From positions 2,914,001-2,978,000 of the forward strand of contig JBHGNT010000013.1 of assembly GCA_043228905.1 (NCBI GenBank): DNA of 64,000 nucleotides. Reading direction: 5' to 3'. Shown in pieces: positions 10,897-21,400 of the stretch; positions within the stretch are counted from its first letter, which is position 1; every line of letters starts with the position of its first letter. This stretch comes from Azolla caroliniana (taxonomy: Eukaryota > Polypodiophyta). The position numbers were made by a program, and so were the translations under genes. The notes below the pieces were generated by a model that saw nothing but the letters and a program-made list of their open reading frames with translations, ran no database searches and was not told the DNA's origin.

Positions 10897-10962
10897 GCTA
10901 TGCACACACACATAAACACATATATCTCTTCCGCTGCACAGAATCATATCTGATTCTTTACA
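10580..10962 (+). repeat. 3' LTR of copia F2
   Basis: 383 bases, TGTTGAGAATCAAACTCAAC...GATTCTTTACA, preceded by TTGAAGGGGAG. Includes a (CT)n run at 10868-10895. The five bases after it are GTAAC, matching the flank of the inverted LTR piece at 394. Confidence 0.85.
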
Positions 10963-13705
10963 GTAACATTAGAAGCATTACGTGATGTCGCAAGGGGTGC
11001 ACCTCTCATACTCAGGAATGAGAGTGTAATCTACCTTAAGGCATCACCTAATCTTCAAGTAATATATGTCGAGAAATGGAGGGAGGTAGTGTTAGCGTCA
11101 CATGGTGACGCATCCCATCACACATTTTCAAAGACTCTTAAAGAATTAACGCAGGGTTATGCGACTGATGTACGTGATTATGTCATCAAACCGAAGTATG
11201 TAAAAGCACTCATTAGAAGTTGTGGTTGCCGAATGGTGTTGAAGGTTGATCCGAACGACATGTTGGGAGCGAGCATGGACAAATATAAGAAGACCCTACC
11301 CATAGAAGCGATCAAGGTAGAAACCCACCAGTCCGCTGATGCGCTCACGGATTTGCAAACCAAGTTTCTCACACGCTTAAGGAAAGGAGTCTACGTGGGT
11401 ATGCGTGTGACTAGGTATAGTTGTCATCGTGCTGGGACATCTCGACTTACGTCTAATTCCACTCGACGACGTAGGTGCACACCCCGATGTGGGTGTACAT
11501 TCCATGTGGATGTTAGAATGAATGATGGGGTTAACAATGAGACACTAACCATTTCAATATATGGACCTCACAATGGCCATGTACTAGGTAGTAGGTCGGA
11601 TGTGTACCATTTGCCAACACACCTCAAATGTCATAAGTTGTTGCAAAGATGACCTATTTGATGTTTGGTGTGAAGGCATGTGGCACGAATGAGCATGCGT
11701 AAGCAAGAATATCATAGGTCCAAGGCTAGTCCATTAGAGCTTGTTAGCTATAGGTTCTTTATGATACCAAAGGTGGTCCATAACATGGCAAATAGGTTAA
11801 AAATCAGGAGTGCCATGTCAGAGGTTGATTGGTCTTTGATGATGCAAGATGCCTATGCACTCCGAGATCTTGGGAAAGTGGCTCATATTCAACCTTACCT
11901 GCCTGGTGAACCAGGATCTCCGGCCAGGCAACAATTTATCTTGATACTTCAAGATCAATGGATGTTGGAAATGTGTGAGCAATTGACCCTAAACAACTCT
12001 TGGGGAATCAACTCAACATTTTAAATAAACCAATTCAGGCTACCATTATATACAAATGTTGCCCCCAACGCCATGGGAATTGGGATGGCCTTATGGTACA
12101 TGCTTTGTAGTTCTGATAGAGGATCAAACAATGAGCAAGTCGCATTAGAAACTTGCTTGAGTCATATTTGCAAAGATGCCCATAGTGAGGCCAAATGCGA
12201 TAATGATTGATAAATGTTGCACATCATATAATGCCATAACTAATGTGGTTGCAACAGACCGTCAATATTGGATTGTTCTAAATAGGAAATGGTCGCAAAC
12301 ACACATGTCGACTTTTGTTGTGTCAGTTCACGCCAAAAAATCATGGGTGGAAAACTTGTTGCCAAAAGTAAGTGCAATTGGGAGAAACCATCTTTATCAA
12401 CGAATGTGCCAACTGATGCATTGCATTACTGAATCCGCATTCAATGTGATGTGTGTGGAGTTAAAGGTAGAATATGCAGACAAGCCCGGTGTTTGGCAAT
12501 ATATAGAAGGAGGATGGTGTGGTTTGACATGTGTGTGGAGGAAACTCTGGCCCAAGTTTGGTAGAATGTTCAACGACGAGCATGTTGACACTACCTATAT
12601 TGTGGAAAGACATTGGCAGTTTATCAAGTACACTGCCTTGAGAGGAAGAATAAATAGATCAATTACCAATCTTGTGCATGTCTTAATCGGGGACAATGAA
12701 ACTGGCACTTGCATCAGAGGAACGGTCGTAGAGTGGTACAAGCAACGACAAGAAATATGTGAGAGTGGTCGATTAGCACCCCGTGCAATTTATAGGGATC
12801 AAAGGTCCAGACTTAAAGAGGCCAAGAGAATATTGGAAAGGTATGTCGACGATACTTCCACAATGCATATTGTGGACGAGGCTTGATATTGGTTTAGAAT
12901 CTTGAGCATGGTATAATGTCTCACTCCAATGCTCATATTGTGATTGCCAAGACCTTGTGAGTAAATGCAAGCATTTACTCAGTATCTGAATGATTATAGA
13001 GAGGCACATGCCACATTTATGTGGGTTGTTGCCTTTTATAGACCACACGACCCAACTGCGAATGGACCACAATACAGAAATAGAAGTGGAGACAGAGGTA
13101 GAAGGAGTCGGGGAGACAAATCCCACAACATCAGAGATGGAATTATTGAAGTCCAAAATACAAACATTTGAGGAAGCACTTCAATGGCTCAAGCATGGGT
13201 TAGGAACCTTCGACTATGCAACTATTTTGGAATGTATACAAACATTGGAAGATATGACTGAGAACGTGTATCACATTGGTGCACCAAAATCACCTAATGA
13301 AGAAGATGACAAATCAATAAGTCGCAACCAACAAATAGGTGCCACAAGTAGCGCAACAATAGATATCTCGCAATAACTTATTGGCAACTCCCCAAACACT
13401 TCCAAATCCCACATAAGAAAACTACAAAGAGGTGCAACTCGGGCTAGGTGGCGATTGCCAATATGTGATCATGAGAAGGTTCGGTGTTTGTGTTGCGATG
13501 GATCAACCTTGACTTCAAGGGACTCGACTGTTCCAAATCCCACATAAGAAAACTACAAAGAGGTGCAAATCGGGCTAGGTGGCGATTGCCAATATGTGAT
13601 CATGAGAAGGTTCGGTGTTTGCGTTGCGATGGATCAACCTTGACTTCAAGGGACTCGACTGTTACATGTTGTAAAAATTGTGGTTGCATTTTGCCATCAG
13701 CCTGA
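10963..13705 (+). pseudogene. MULE-like transposase gene body (DDE plus SWIM), decayed
   Basis: The frame is open from the first base after the LTR (GTA ACA TTA). An N-terminal DNA-binding-like part with Cys/His pairs (GTSRL...CTPRCGCTFHVD, then HNGHVLGSRSD) ends at a TGA at 11650. The catalytic core follows in pieces: NNSWGINSTF with FRLPLYTNVAPN (first DDE position, Asp apparently lost), PNAIMIDKC (second Asp, near 12205), and VERHWQFIKYTALRGRINRS (Glu, near 12605). A SWIM finger CDC-x6-CKH lies at 12939-12974 in a short frame ended by TGA at 12987. A C-terminal zinc ribbon (CDHEKVRCLRC and CCKNCGC) ends at 13705. At least four stops or frameshifts and a 131-bp duplication make it a pseudogene. 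The family call rests on the DDE spacing plus SWIM; the missing N-terminus is proposed to be at 395-639. Confidence 0.75.
13400..13662 (+). repeat. 131-bp tandem duplication inside the MULE C-terminus
   Basis: TCCAAATCCCACATAAGAAA starts at 13401 and again at 13532, and the two copies are nearly identical over 131 bases. Since 131 is not a multiple of three, the duplication shifts the frame inside the zinc-ribbon region. Confidence 0.9.
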
Positions 13706-14009
13706 CATGAGCCATAATCTTAATATGTAACATGTATTCATATTTCATCTTAGGTTTTTTGGCTTGGATTATTCCTATTTTTGACATTTGACGTTTTAAT
13801 CTTTTATGTAAGACTTGTTATTTGAAACTTTAAGTTGATTTGTTATTTAGAGCTTGGAGATAGAACTTTGTGTGATTTTTACGTTTTACGTTTTAGGTTT
13901 TCAACAATTGGAAGTTTAGGTTTCTTTTGAGATATTTTATGCATCATTTTCATGGCAAGTATTTGTTGTACACTTACAATTTTTGGGAGTTTTTGATGTC
14001 TGTTTCTAA

Positions 14010-14230
14010 GTCGGGCTCTAGGTGACTAGAGGCTGTCAGATAGCGGGGCTCCTTCTAACAGGGTCGGGCTCCAGGTGACTAGAGGCTGTCAGATAGCGGG
14101 GCTCCTTCTGACAGGTTCGAGCTCCTGGTGACAAAGGTTGTCAGACAGCAGGGCTCCATTTGACAGAGTCGGGCTCTTGGTAACAACAAGGCTTCTGGTG
14201 ACAGAGTCGGGCTCTTGGTGGTTTATGCTG
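14010..14230 (+). repeat. 52-bp minisatellite with GTCGGGCTCC motif
   Basis: Four to five units start at about 14012, 14064, 14117 and 14169, each with TCGGGCTC(C/T), GGTGAC and GGGGCTCCTTCT. The motif is shared with 1255-1432 and may mark the right end of the MULE. Confidence 0.8.
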
Positions 14231-14343
14231 TCAGCTTTTTTTTATCCACATCGGACTTTGGAGATCGCACGTGCCATCAACTGTGCAACCTGCACCGTCC
14301 GAGCTTGCGATTCCCTCACTTGCCCTGATAAATTTTTGGTAGT

Positions 14344-14467
14344 AGTTAGACACGAGCATGCCCATGTCCATCCATGTCCATGTCCATCCATGTCCATGTC
14401 CATCCATGTCCATGTCCATCCATGTCCATGTCCATGCCCATGTCCATGTCCATGCCCATGTCCATAT
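14344..14467 (+). repeat. hexamer-based satellite (CCATGT)n
   Basis: Tandem CCATGT/CCATCC/CCATGC hexamers for about 115 bases. They are translatable in more than one frame, but the composition shows a simple repeat rather than a gene. Confidence 0.9.
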
Positions 14468-14519
14468 ACCTTGGGGAATGAATGGAATCCATGGGTTAGT
14501 TTAGTTTACCTTCTCCTTT

Positions 14520-15149
14520 TTCATACTGTTTTTAGGGTTAGGGAATAGCAACATTAGGGTTTTGGCTACTCCCCACCCTTCCCTCCCTACGAACTCATAA
14601 ATCCTTGAAACCCACGTTTCTATGGCATATTGGGTTGTTGGGGATCTGCTCGGGAATCCGATTGGTTGCTCATCAGCAGCAGACACATTCCTTGCTTAGA
14701 GACCCCTTCCGGAAAGCCTGCTTTCTTACTCTGGAAGCCTTGATCCTAACCATAGACTCCCAGAAAACCTAACCCTAGCCATCGCAAGAAAACGTAACCC
14801 TAGCCTCTGGAAGCATCGGAACCTAAAGCGAAGAAGTTCTGAGAAATCCCAATCCCAATCCCAATCCCAATCCCAATCGGAACCTCTCAATAAACCCAAC
14901 TCTGATTATAGCCTCGGAAAACCCTATTCCCTACCCCCAACACCTAACCTAACCCTAACGTAGTCAAAACTGGCTCTTTCTGCCAGAATCCGCGTTTTCT
15001 GGGAGTTTCTCATCTCTACATTTTCAGGGTTTGTCCTGATCCTCTGTTAATCCTTCTTTTTCTATCATTTGAATTCTTCATTTTCTGCATTGATTGAATA
15101 GGTATGTGTTTGGCTATATGCTGTTGTTTTGGGCAGGTATTTAATCTAT
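14520..15149 (+). promoter_or_regulatory. UBA1 promoter and 5' leader region
   Basis: Several telo-box-like words occur: TTAGGGTTAGGG near 14533, AACCTAACCCTAGCC near 14765, AACGTAACCCTAGCC near 14788 and ACCTAACCCTAAC near 14942. Such boxes are common upstream of plant genes for growth and translation. A (TCCCAA)n run lies at about 14846-14878. A possible 3' splice site TTTTGGGCAG ends at 15136, 13 bases before the ATG, so a 5' UTR intron is plausible; the donor and the transcription start were not located. Confidence 0.5.
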
Positions 15150-15423
15150 ATGCTTCCTAAGAAGAGGGGAATCAGCGGAACAGAAGAAGAGGAATCGTCA
15201 TCAGTAAACATTTATACAAAGAAACCAATGCCTGAGGATTGTATCTCTAGAGGAAGAGAAGAAGAAATGCAAGAGGATACGGCTTCTTCTGGTCAGGGTG
15301 GAATGGACATTGACGAGAATCTTCATAGTAGGCAGTTAGCTGTCTATGGTAGAGAGACTATGCGCCGGGTCTTCGGTGCAAACGTCCTCATCTCTGGTCT
15401 TAATGGCCTTGGGGTTGAAATAG
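15150..15423 (+). CDS. UBA1: UBA1 coding exon 1
   Basis: 91 codons plus one base. It encodes the variable acidic N-terminus (TEEEESSSV), then [20 protein letters not shown] and the first Rossmann strand [14 protein letters not shown]. The donor is ATAG|GTAAAG; the split codon G|CA restores Ala in EIAKNV. Confidence 0.93.
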
Positions 15424-18400
15424 GTAAAGGATCTCTCCACAATAACCCACAATTGTGTTAACTAGTGTAATCAGATAATTCAAATTGTTTGAAATTTTCT
15501 CTTTTAAACCATTGTCCTGGACTCTAATTGTTTATGAAGATATAGGGAAGAATCGGCTTACAACAATTCACTATTGTGTGAACTAATGTAATTGGATCGT
15601 GTAAATTTGTTTGAGATGATATTTTTTTGAGTATTTTCTTGTATTATGATGATATAGGTAATGAAAAATGTGCTAACTAGTATAACCAGATAATGTTGAT
15701 TTGTTTATAACATTATCATTTGAAACATTGTTGTGGATTCTGTAGTGTTATGAGGGTATAGGCATGGATGTATTTCCAATTACTAATAATTGGGTCAACT
15801 AGGCTAACCAGATAGGTTCCCAAGGTAACCAAAACCAGTGACATAATTGACCATGCAAGAAATTTAGTAATGGATCTATGTCTAGTATATGACAATGTGT
15901 CAGTCATAGTCTCATGCATATCTCTTCAACTTTTCCACATTCGGGCCACACAATTGAAACTGCAAACGTAGTTTTAACTACGCATTTCAAAAGGTTTTAA
16001 AGGAATCTAAAATGGGTGGTTGTGGATGTGTTATGGACTGTAATCTCTTATAAGTATTATTGTTCACCTGTCCATGAAAGTCTGCATGACTGTCTGGATG
16101 TATGTTGTAAGTTTGAGAATGGCCATATGCTCATATAGATTGATAGATAGATTTCATTAATGTCTTTGGATGTAAAATTTGACCTATGAGGCCAAATATA
16201 TAACATTTTTCACGTGATAGTGAGTAGTGGCTTTAGATGTTCAAGAACTGTAGTAATGAATGTGTTAGATTTGTGAGCGAGAGAGAAATTTGTGCAAGGA
16301 TTTGGTTTGGTCGAAGATGGTGGAAATCATATTCCATTGAGATCAAAGGCAGAGCATTGTATCCAAATTGCGATACTCAGACTCCTGAGCTTGTGCAAAT
16401 AAGAATCCACATTGTGATTGGGAGAGAGATTTGTGCAAGGATTGGGTTCGGTTGAACATGTGTGAAAAGCATAGTTGATTGTGATCAAAGGCAGAACATT
16501 GTATGAACTAGTGATACTCAGACTCCTGAAATTGTTTAAGGCAAAGTGTGCAGAATCAACTACTCCCATTGCTTGTGCCCCAATGGCCCCATCATATATC
16601 TGCAGTGGAAGAGAAACAATTACAACTATTACAGGAAGGAGTAAAATGGTCGAATAACTTTGAATTCCATACTCAAGAGTGCTCTCTCAAGATGTGAGGA
16701 TTTGGAGCATGTTCTTCTCATACATACAGAAAGAAGAACTGGGCTTCTCTCTTCTCTTGGATCCTTACTAACGTGAGAATCTTATCTTCTAAGTTTGAAG
16801 GACGAGGTTTATGAAAAGAATGGAGTTTCATCTGGAAATGGTTAATAAAGAAAGAGATGAGACTCCAACTCATTACTCTGTGCAAGAGGATATTTTTGTA
16901 CATATTTTCTGAACTTTATTACCCATGACCGTTCGGAAATTGGGTGGGGATCCGCTGAATTTTATTTCATGTGTGAATCTGTACATGAATGAAGACAATC
17001 GGACTTGAATTGATCACTTCAAACTTGCATAACGTGCATTTTGTTGATTGAATAAAAGAGTTTCTATTATTAAACAAACTAGAAAACTTTTGGAACAAAT
17101 GATTAGCCTATTTGTATAATTATAAGAATTGGCTCTTACAACATTGAAGATCTCCAGCTTCCGGGATGTTGTGAAGAATTTCAATTCTTCTGACAATACA
17201 TAAGTACCGAGATAATTGATTTGGTTGACCTTTCTACTGTGCATAATACAAAATTATCCAAGAAGTAAGCAAGTTCGGCTTTTAGAAATGCTTGTGTATG
17301 CACATGTGAGAAAAAGGCATTTATCTTGATAATACAGTTTTCAATTGCTTTCTGGAAGCATTTTGTTCATTCTACTAGTGCATGAAAATATTGATGTACC
17401 GACTCTAGTAAGATAATGAAGATAGCTAATGTTACCTTGGAATTATTATTTCAGATTTTAGTAGTATAATGCTTTATCTTGGGGGCTTCATGCCTTGGAG
17501 TTGAAACAGATAATGATCGTAAATGATTTCAAATGCTTTCATCAAAGCATTGTCTTGGGTTATAATAACATATTATGATAGTGATGTATACTCTACTGCA
17601 TTTCCTTCTGGTTTTTGGCTTTGCTGGAAGAATAAGGTATTTATGCCCATGTGTATATGGATAGACACATCCACTTGTGAGAAGTTATTATCTTGATAGT
17701 GCAGATTTCAGATGCTCCCTATGAAGCATTCGTTTGAAACCTAGGTGTATACAATGTCTTTCATGGCCTAGGAATTTTGGATTTTTGAAGCCAAAAAAAC
17801 ACAATGCTGAACTTACCATCTTGATTTACCCAACCAGAGATGTCAAATGTCAATGGATTCCATAGTAGCTCCGTCTCTCACACCTAAATTGTTCCAAAAC
17901 CATCTCCAAAGTTATTGCACTACATGAATTATGATTATTGTCATGGATCTTTAGAAAACCTGGAGCATTTATTTTTGTTTCAATATGGATAACTTGAATT
18001 CACCCGTATTTGTAAACTCAATTTGTCTAGTAGGCTGATTTTGGCCTCTAATAGACATCAGTTTCTCTCTCATGCCATTGGGTCAAACCATGATATTTCT
18101 GAGCATTACATGTAAGGCGTTTGAAGCATCAAAGCAAACAGCAACAGCAAAACATGTAGATGGTCATGGTACTCACATGTGATGTGGTTCAACAACAATG
18201 GCCTCGATTTCGAGAACTTGGCTTCCTTTTGATATTGCTCACCCCTTTTTATGGCCTCTAGTAGACATTAATCTCTCTCTCTCTCTCATGCCACTGTATT
18301 TTGAACCATGCTAATTCTGAGAATTATACGTAAGGTGTTTGAAGCATCAAAGCAAACAGCAACAGCAAAACATGTAGATGGTCATGGTACTCACATGTGA

Positions 18401-21400
18401 TGTGGTTCAACAACAATGGCCTCGATTTCGAGAACTTGGGTTCCTTTCGATATTGCTCACCCGTTTTTATGGCCTCTAGTAGACATTAATCTCTCTCTCT
18501 CTCTCATGCCACTGTATTTTGAACCATGCTACTTCTGAGAATTATACGTAAGGTGTTTGAAGCATCAATGCAAATGACAATGACAAAACATGCAGATGGT
18601 CATGATACCCCCATGTGATGATGTGGTTCAACAACAATAGCATCAGCTTTGAGAACCCCTTTTGATATTGTTAAAGAATTGTTGAAGGAACAAGGTGTTG
18701 CAGCAAGACCTATGGCAGGGCTATACCCAAAAGACTTTGCTCACGACTACAGAGTTACTTTCTTCAAAGATGGCTTACAATGAAAGATCATTTCATGGTT
18801 TTTTTAGATGATGAACTCATACATTGACCAAGGTACATGGATGTCTCTACAATACCCCATGGTGCTTGCAAAGCAATCAGCCAACTCAAAGTTTCCTCCC
18901 ACCAAGTAGAGATCGAGGCAGGATGATCACTTCGCATACCTAGAGCTGAATTTTTTTGCGAATTATGAGGGGAGATTAAAAGCGAGAAACACTTTGTGTA
19001 GGTTCCAACTCTTAACGACGTAAGAGAGAAATATATTACTCGCTACATGGATTACACCAATATTCAACAAATGATGGAGAAGGCCGATCCACGCAATTGT
19101 ACATCAATTATTTCTTCCATAGCACCTTACCTCCATAGCAATGATCCAAGGAGTCACTATTGAGTGAGTAAAGAAATGTGATAATGGAGAGTACTAGTAC
19201 CAAGATACAAGGCATGGATCATACCAGTACCAAATCATGGAGATCATTGCTTGTGATGCCCGATTCACTTGTCAACCTTTGTAATAATGTCATTTTGTTG
19301 CACCAATCAACCTTGGATATGATGTCCAGTTGCCACTACTCCTATGCATAGTAGCCATGTACTTCATGATTCTAAACCATCTCAAATATCATTCCACCAT
19401 AGGCATTAAGATGGAGTTCAGGATATTTAGAAACCTAGAGATTTATTTTGGTTTCAGCATGGATGACATGAATTCGCCTTTAGATTTAATTATGCAATCT
19501 CATAGGCCGATTTTGGTCTCTATTAAATGTTAATATATCTTTTTTTCTTTCATTGGAGTGAAACAAGGATGCTACTATTCGGTCTCTATATAGATGAGGC
19601 ATCACATTATATAGAGAGATTCAATGGTTCGGGATACAAATATTACTATATGCTGATGATATTTTGCTGATCTGTGACACTTCGGGGCCACTACAAAGAC
19701 ATCTAAATGCCTTAAAATATTTTATATGCACAAAGGTTTGTCTGTAAACTTAGATAAAACTAAAGTGTGATGTTTAACACCATGCAAGCGTGGGTAACAA
19801 GATCAGAACCAAGATTCTTTTTGGGAAAGCAAAACGTGGCATACACATGATTCTAGCAGTAACGTTCAACGGTTCGGGATACAAATATTACTATATGCTG
19901 ATGATATTTTGCTGATTTGTGACACTTCGGGGCAATACAAAGCCATCGAAATGCCTTGAAAGTATTTTATACGCACAAAGGTTTGTCAGTAGATGTAGAT
20001 AAAACTAAAGTGTGATGTTAACACCATGCAAGCGTGGGTAACAAGATCACAACCAAGATTGTTCGTGGGAGAGCAAAACGTGGCATACACATGATCCTAG
20101 GAGTAACGTTCAAATGGCCTCAGTTCTCCTTATGAGAGTATTTGTGTGTGCTTTACTTTCTCGTGGATACGTAGCCCTTGGTGCTCTTGAAAGACAATAT
20201 GCACGTTTGAGTTCCAACATCTTAAAAGATGTAAATATGTCTTTCTTTCTTTCTCGCACCCCAGAACCCCACATAAAAGTATAGTATATTTTGTAAACAT
20301 ATATGCGAAGTAGGATGTTCTTAACATAGAATGAACTTTCTTGGTTCACTACTGCCATGCATTAGGTGAAGTCAAGGTGATTTATTTTTTGAAAAATGCT
20401 CGTTTTCATTGTTCTGAACTTTGTGTAACAAATATGAATGCAGCAAAGAATGTTGTACTTGCTGGTGTCAAATCTGTTGTGCTGCATGACACGAAGTCTG
20501 TCAAGGCATTGGATCTGGGGGCAAACTTCTACTTTTCAGAGGCTGATATAGGGAAGAATAGAGCATCTGCTTGTGCTTCTAAGCTACAAGAGTTGAATAC
20601 AGCTGTTCTTGTCACAATACATACATCAGAAATAACCGAAGAGTTACTGTCTGGATTTCAGGTTGTACATGCTGTACTGACAGCTCCATTGTAATGTCAG
20701 AACCTGATATGCTATTGCTATACATTTATTTGGGAATCATACTATAATTGGATTGTATGCAAGCAAATACTAGGCATTTGTCTGGATACCATATAAGTTA
20801 ACATGCCTCATGATGAATGGCATTGTGATATTTATAATCCTTCCTAAAAATGGATTGTTTATTTCAGGTTGTTGTCTTTATGGACATCTCCCTAGAGAAA
20901 GCAATTTCTTATGATAATTTCTGTCGCCGGAAAGAATCACCAATTGCCTTCATAAAGGCTGATGTTCGTGGGCTTTTTGGGACTGTGTTCTGTGACTTCG
21001 GCCCAGAGTTCACTGTTTTTGATGTTGATGGAGAAGAACCTCATACAGGTATTATTGCATCTATTAGCAATGGTAATCCAGCTTTGGTATCATGTGTTGA
21101 TGATGAGCGCCTAGAATTCCAAGATGGAGAGATGGTCATTTTCTCTGAGATACATGGAATGAACGAGCTAAATGATGGAAAACCAAGAAGGGTGACAAAT
21201 TGCAGGCCATACTCTTTTTTCCTTGAAGAAGATACCACCCCATTTGGAGTTCATGAGAAGGGAGGAATTGTTACTCAAGTGAAACAACCTAAGCTGCTTA
21301 ATTTCAAGTCATTAGAAGAAGCTTTACAGAATCCTGGTGAATTCTTGCTGAGTGATTTTGCAAAGTTTGATCGCCCTCCATTATTACATATGGCATTCCA

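Larger units (their letters stand above)
15424..20443 (+). other. UBA1 intron 1, 5.0 kb
   Basis: Far longer than the other introns (206, 106, 716 and 322 bases). Its first 400 bases hold degenerate repeats of about 110-120 bases with GATATAGGTAA-type words resembling the real donor, and a related copy (CCTTGGAGTTGAAACAG) lies near 17493. Further in are a three-unit tandem array and LINE fragments. At 18668-18778 there is a short open stretch ([14 protein letters not shown]) that I do not recognise. Confidence 0.85.

Noticed and set aside
14138-14548. Open frame of 136 codons across the hexamer satellite
   Set aside because: The protein is mostly a Pro/Cys/His/Val-rich translation of the (CCATGT)n repeat, so it is not a gene.
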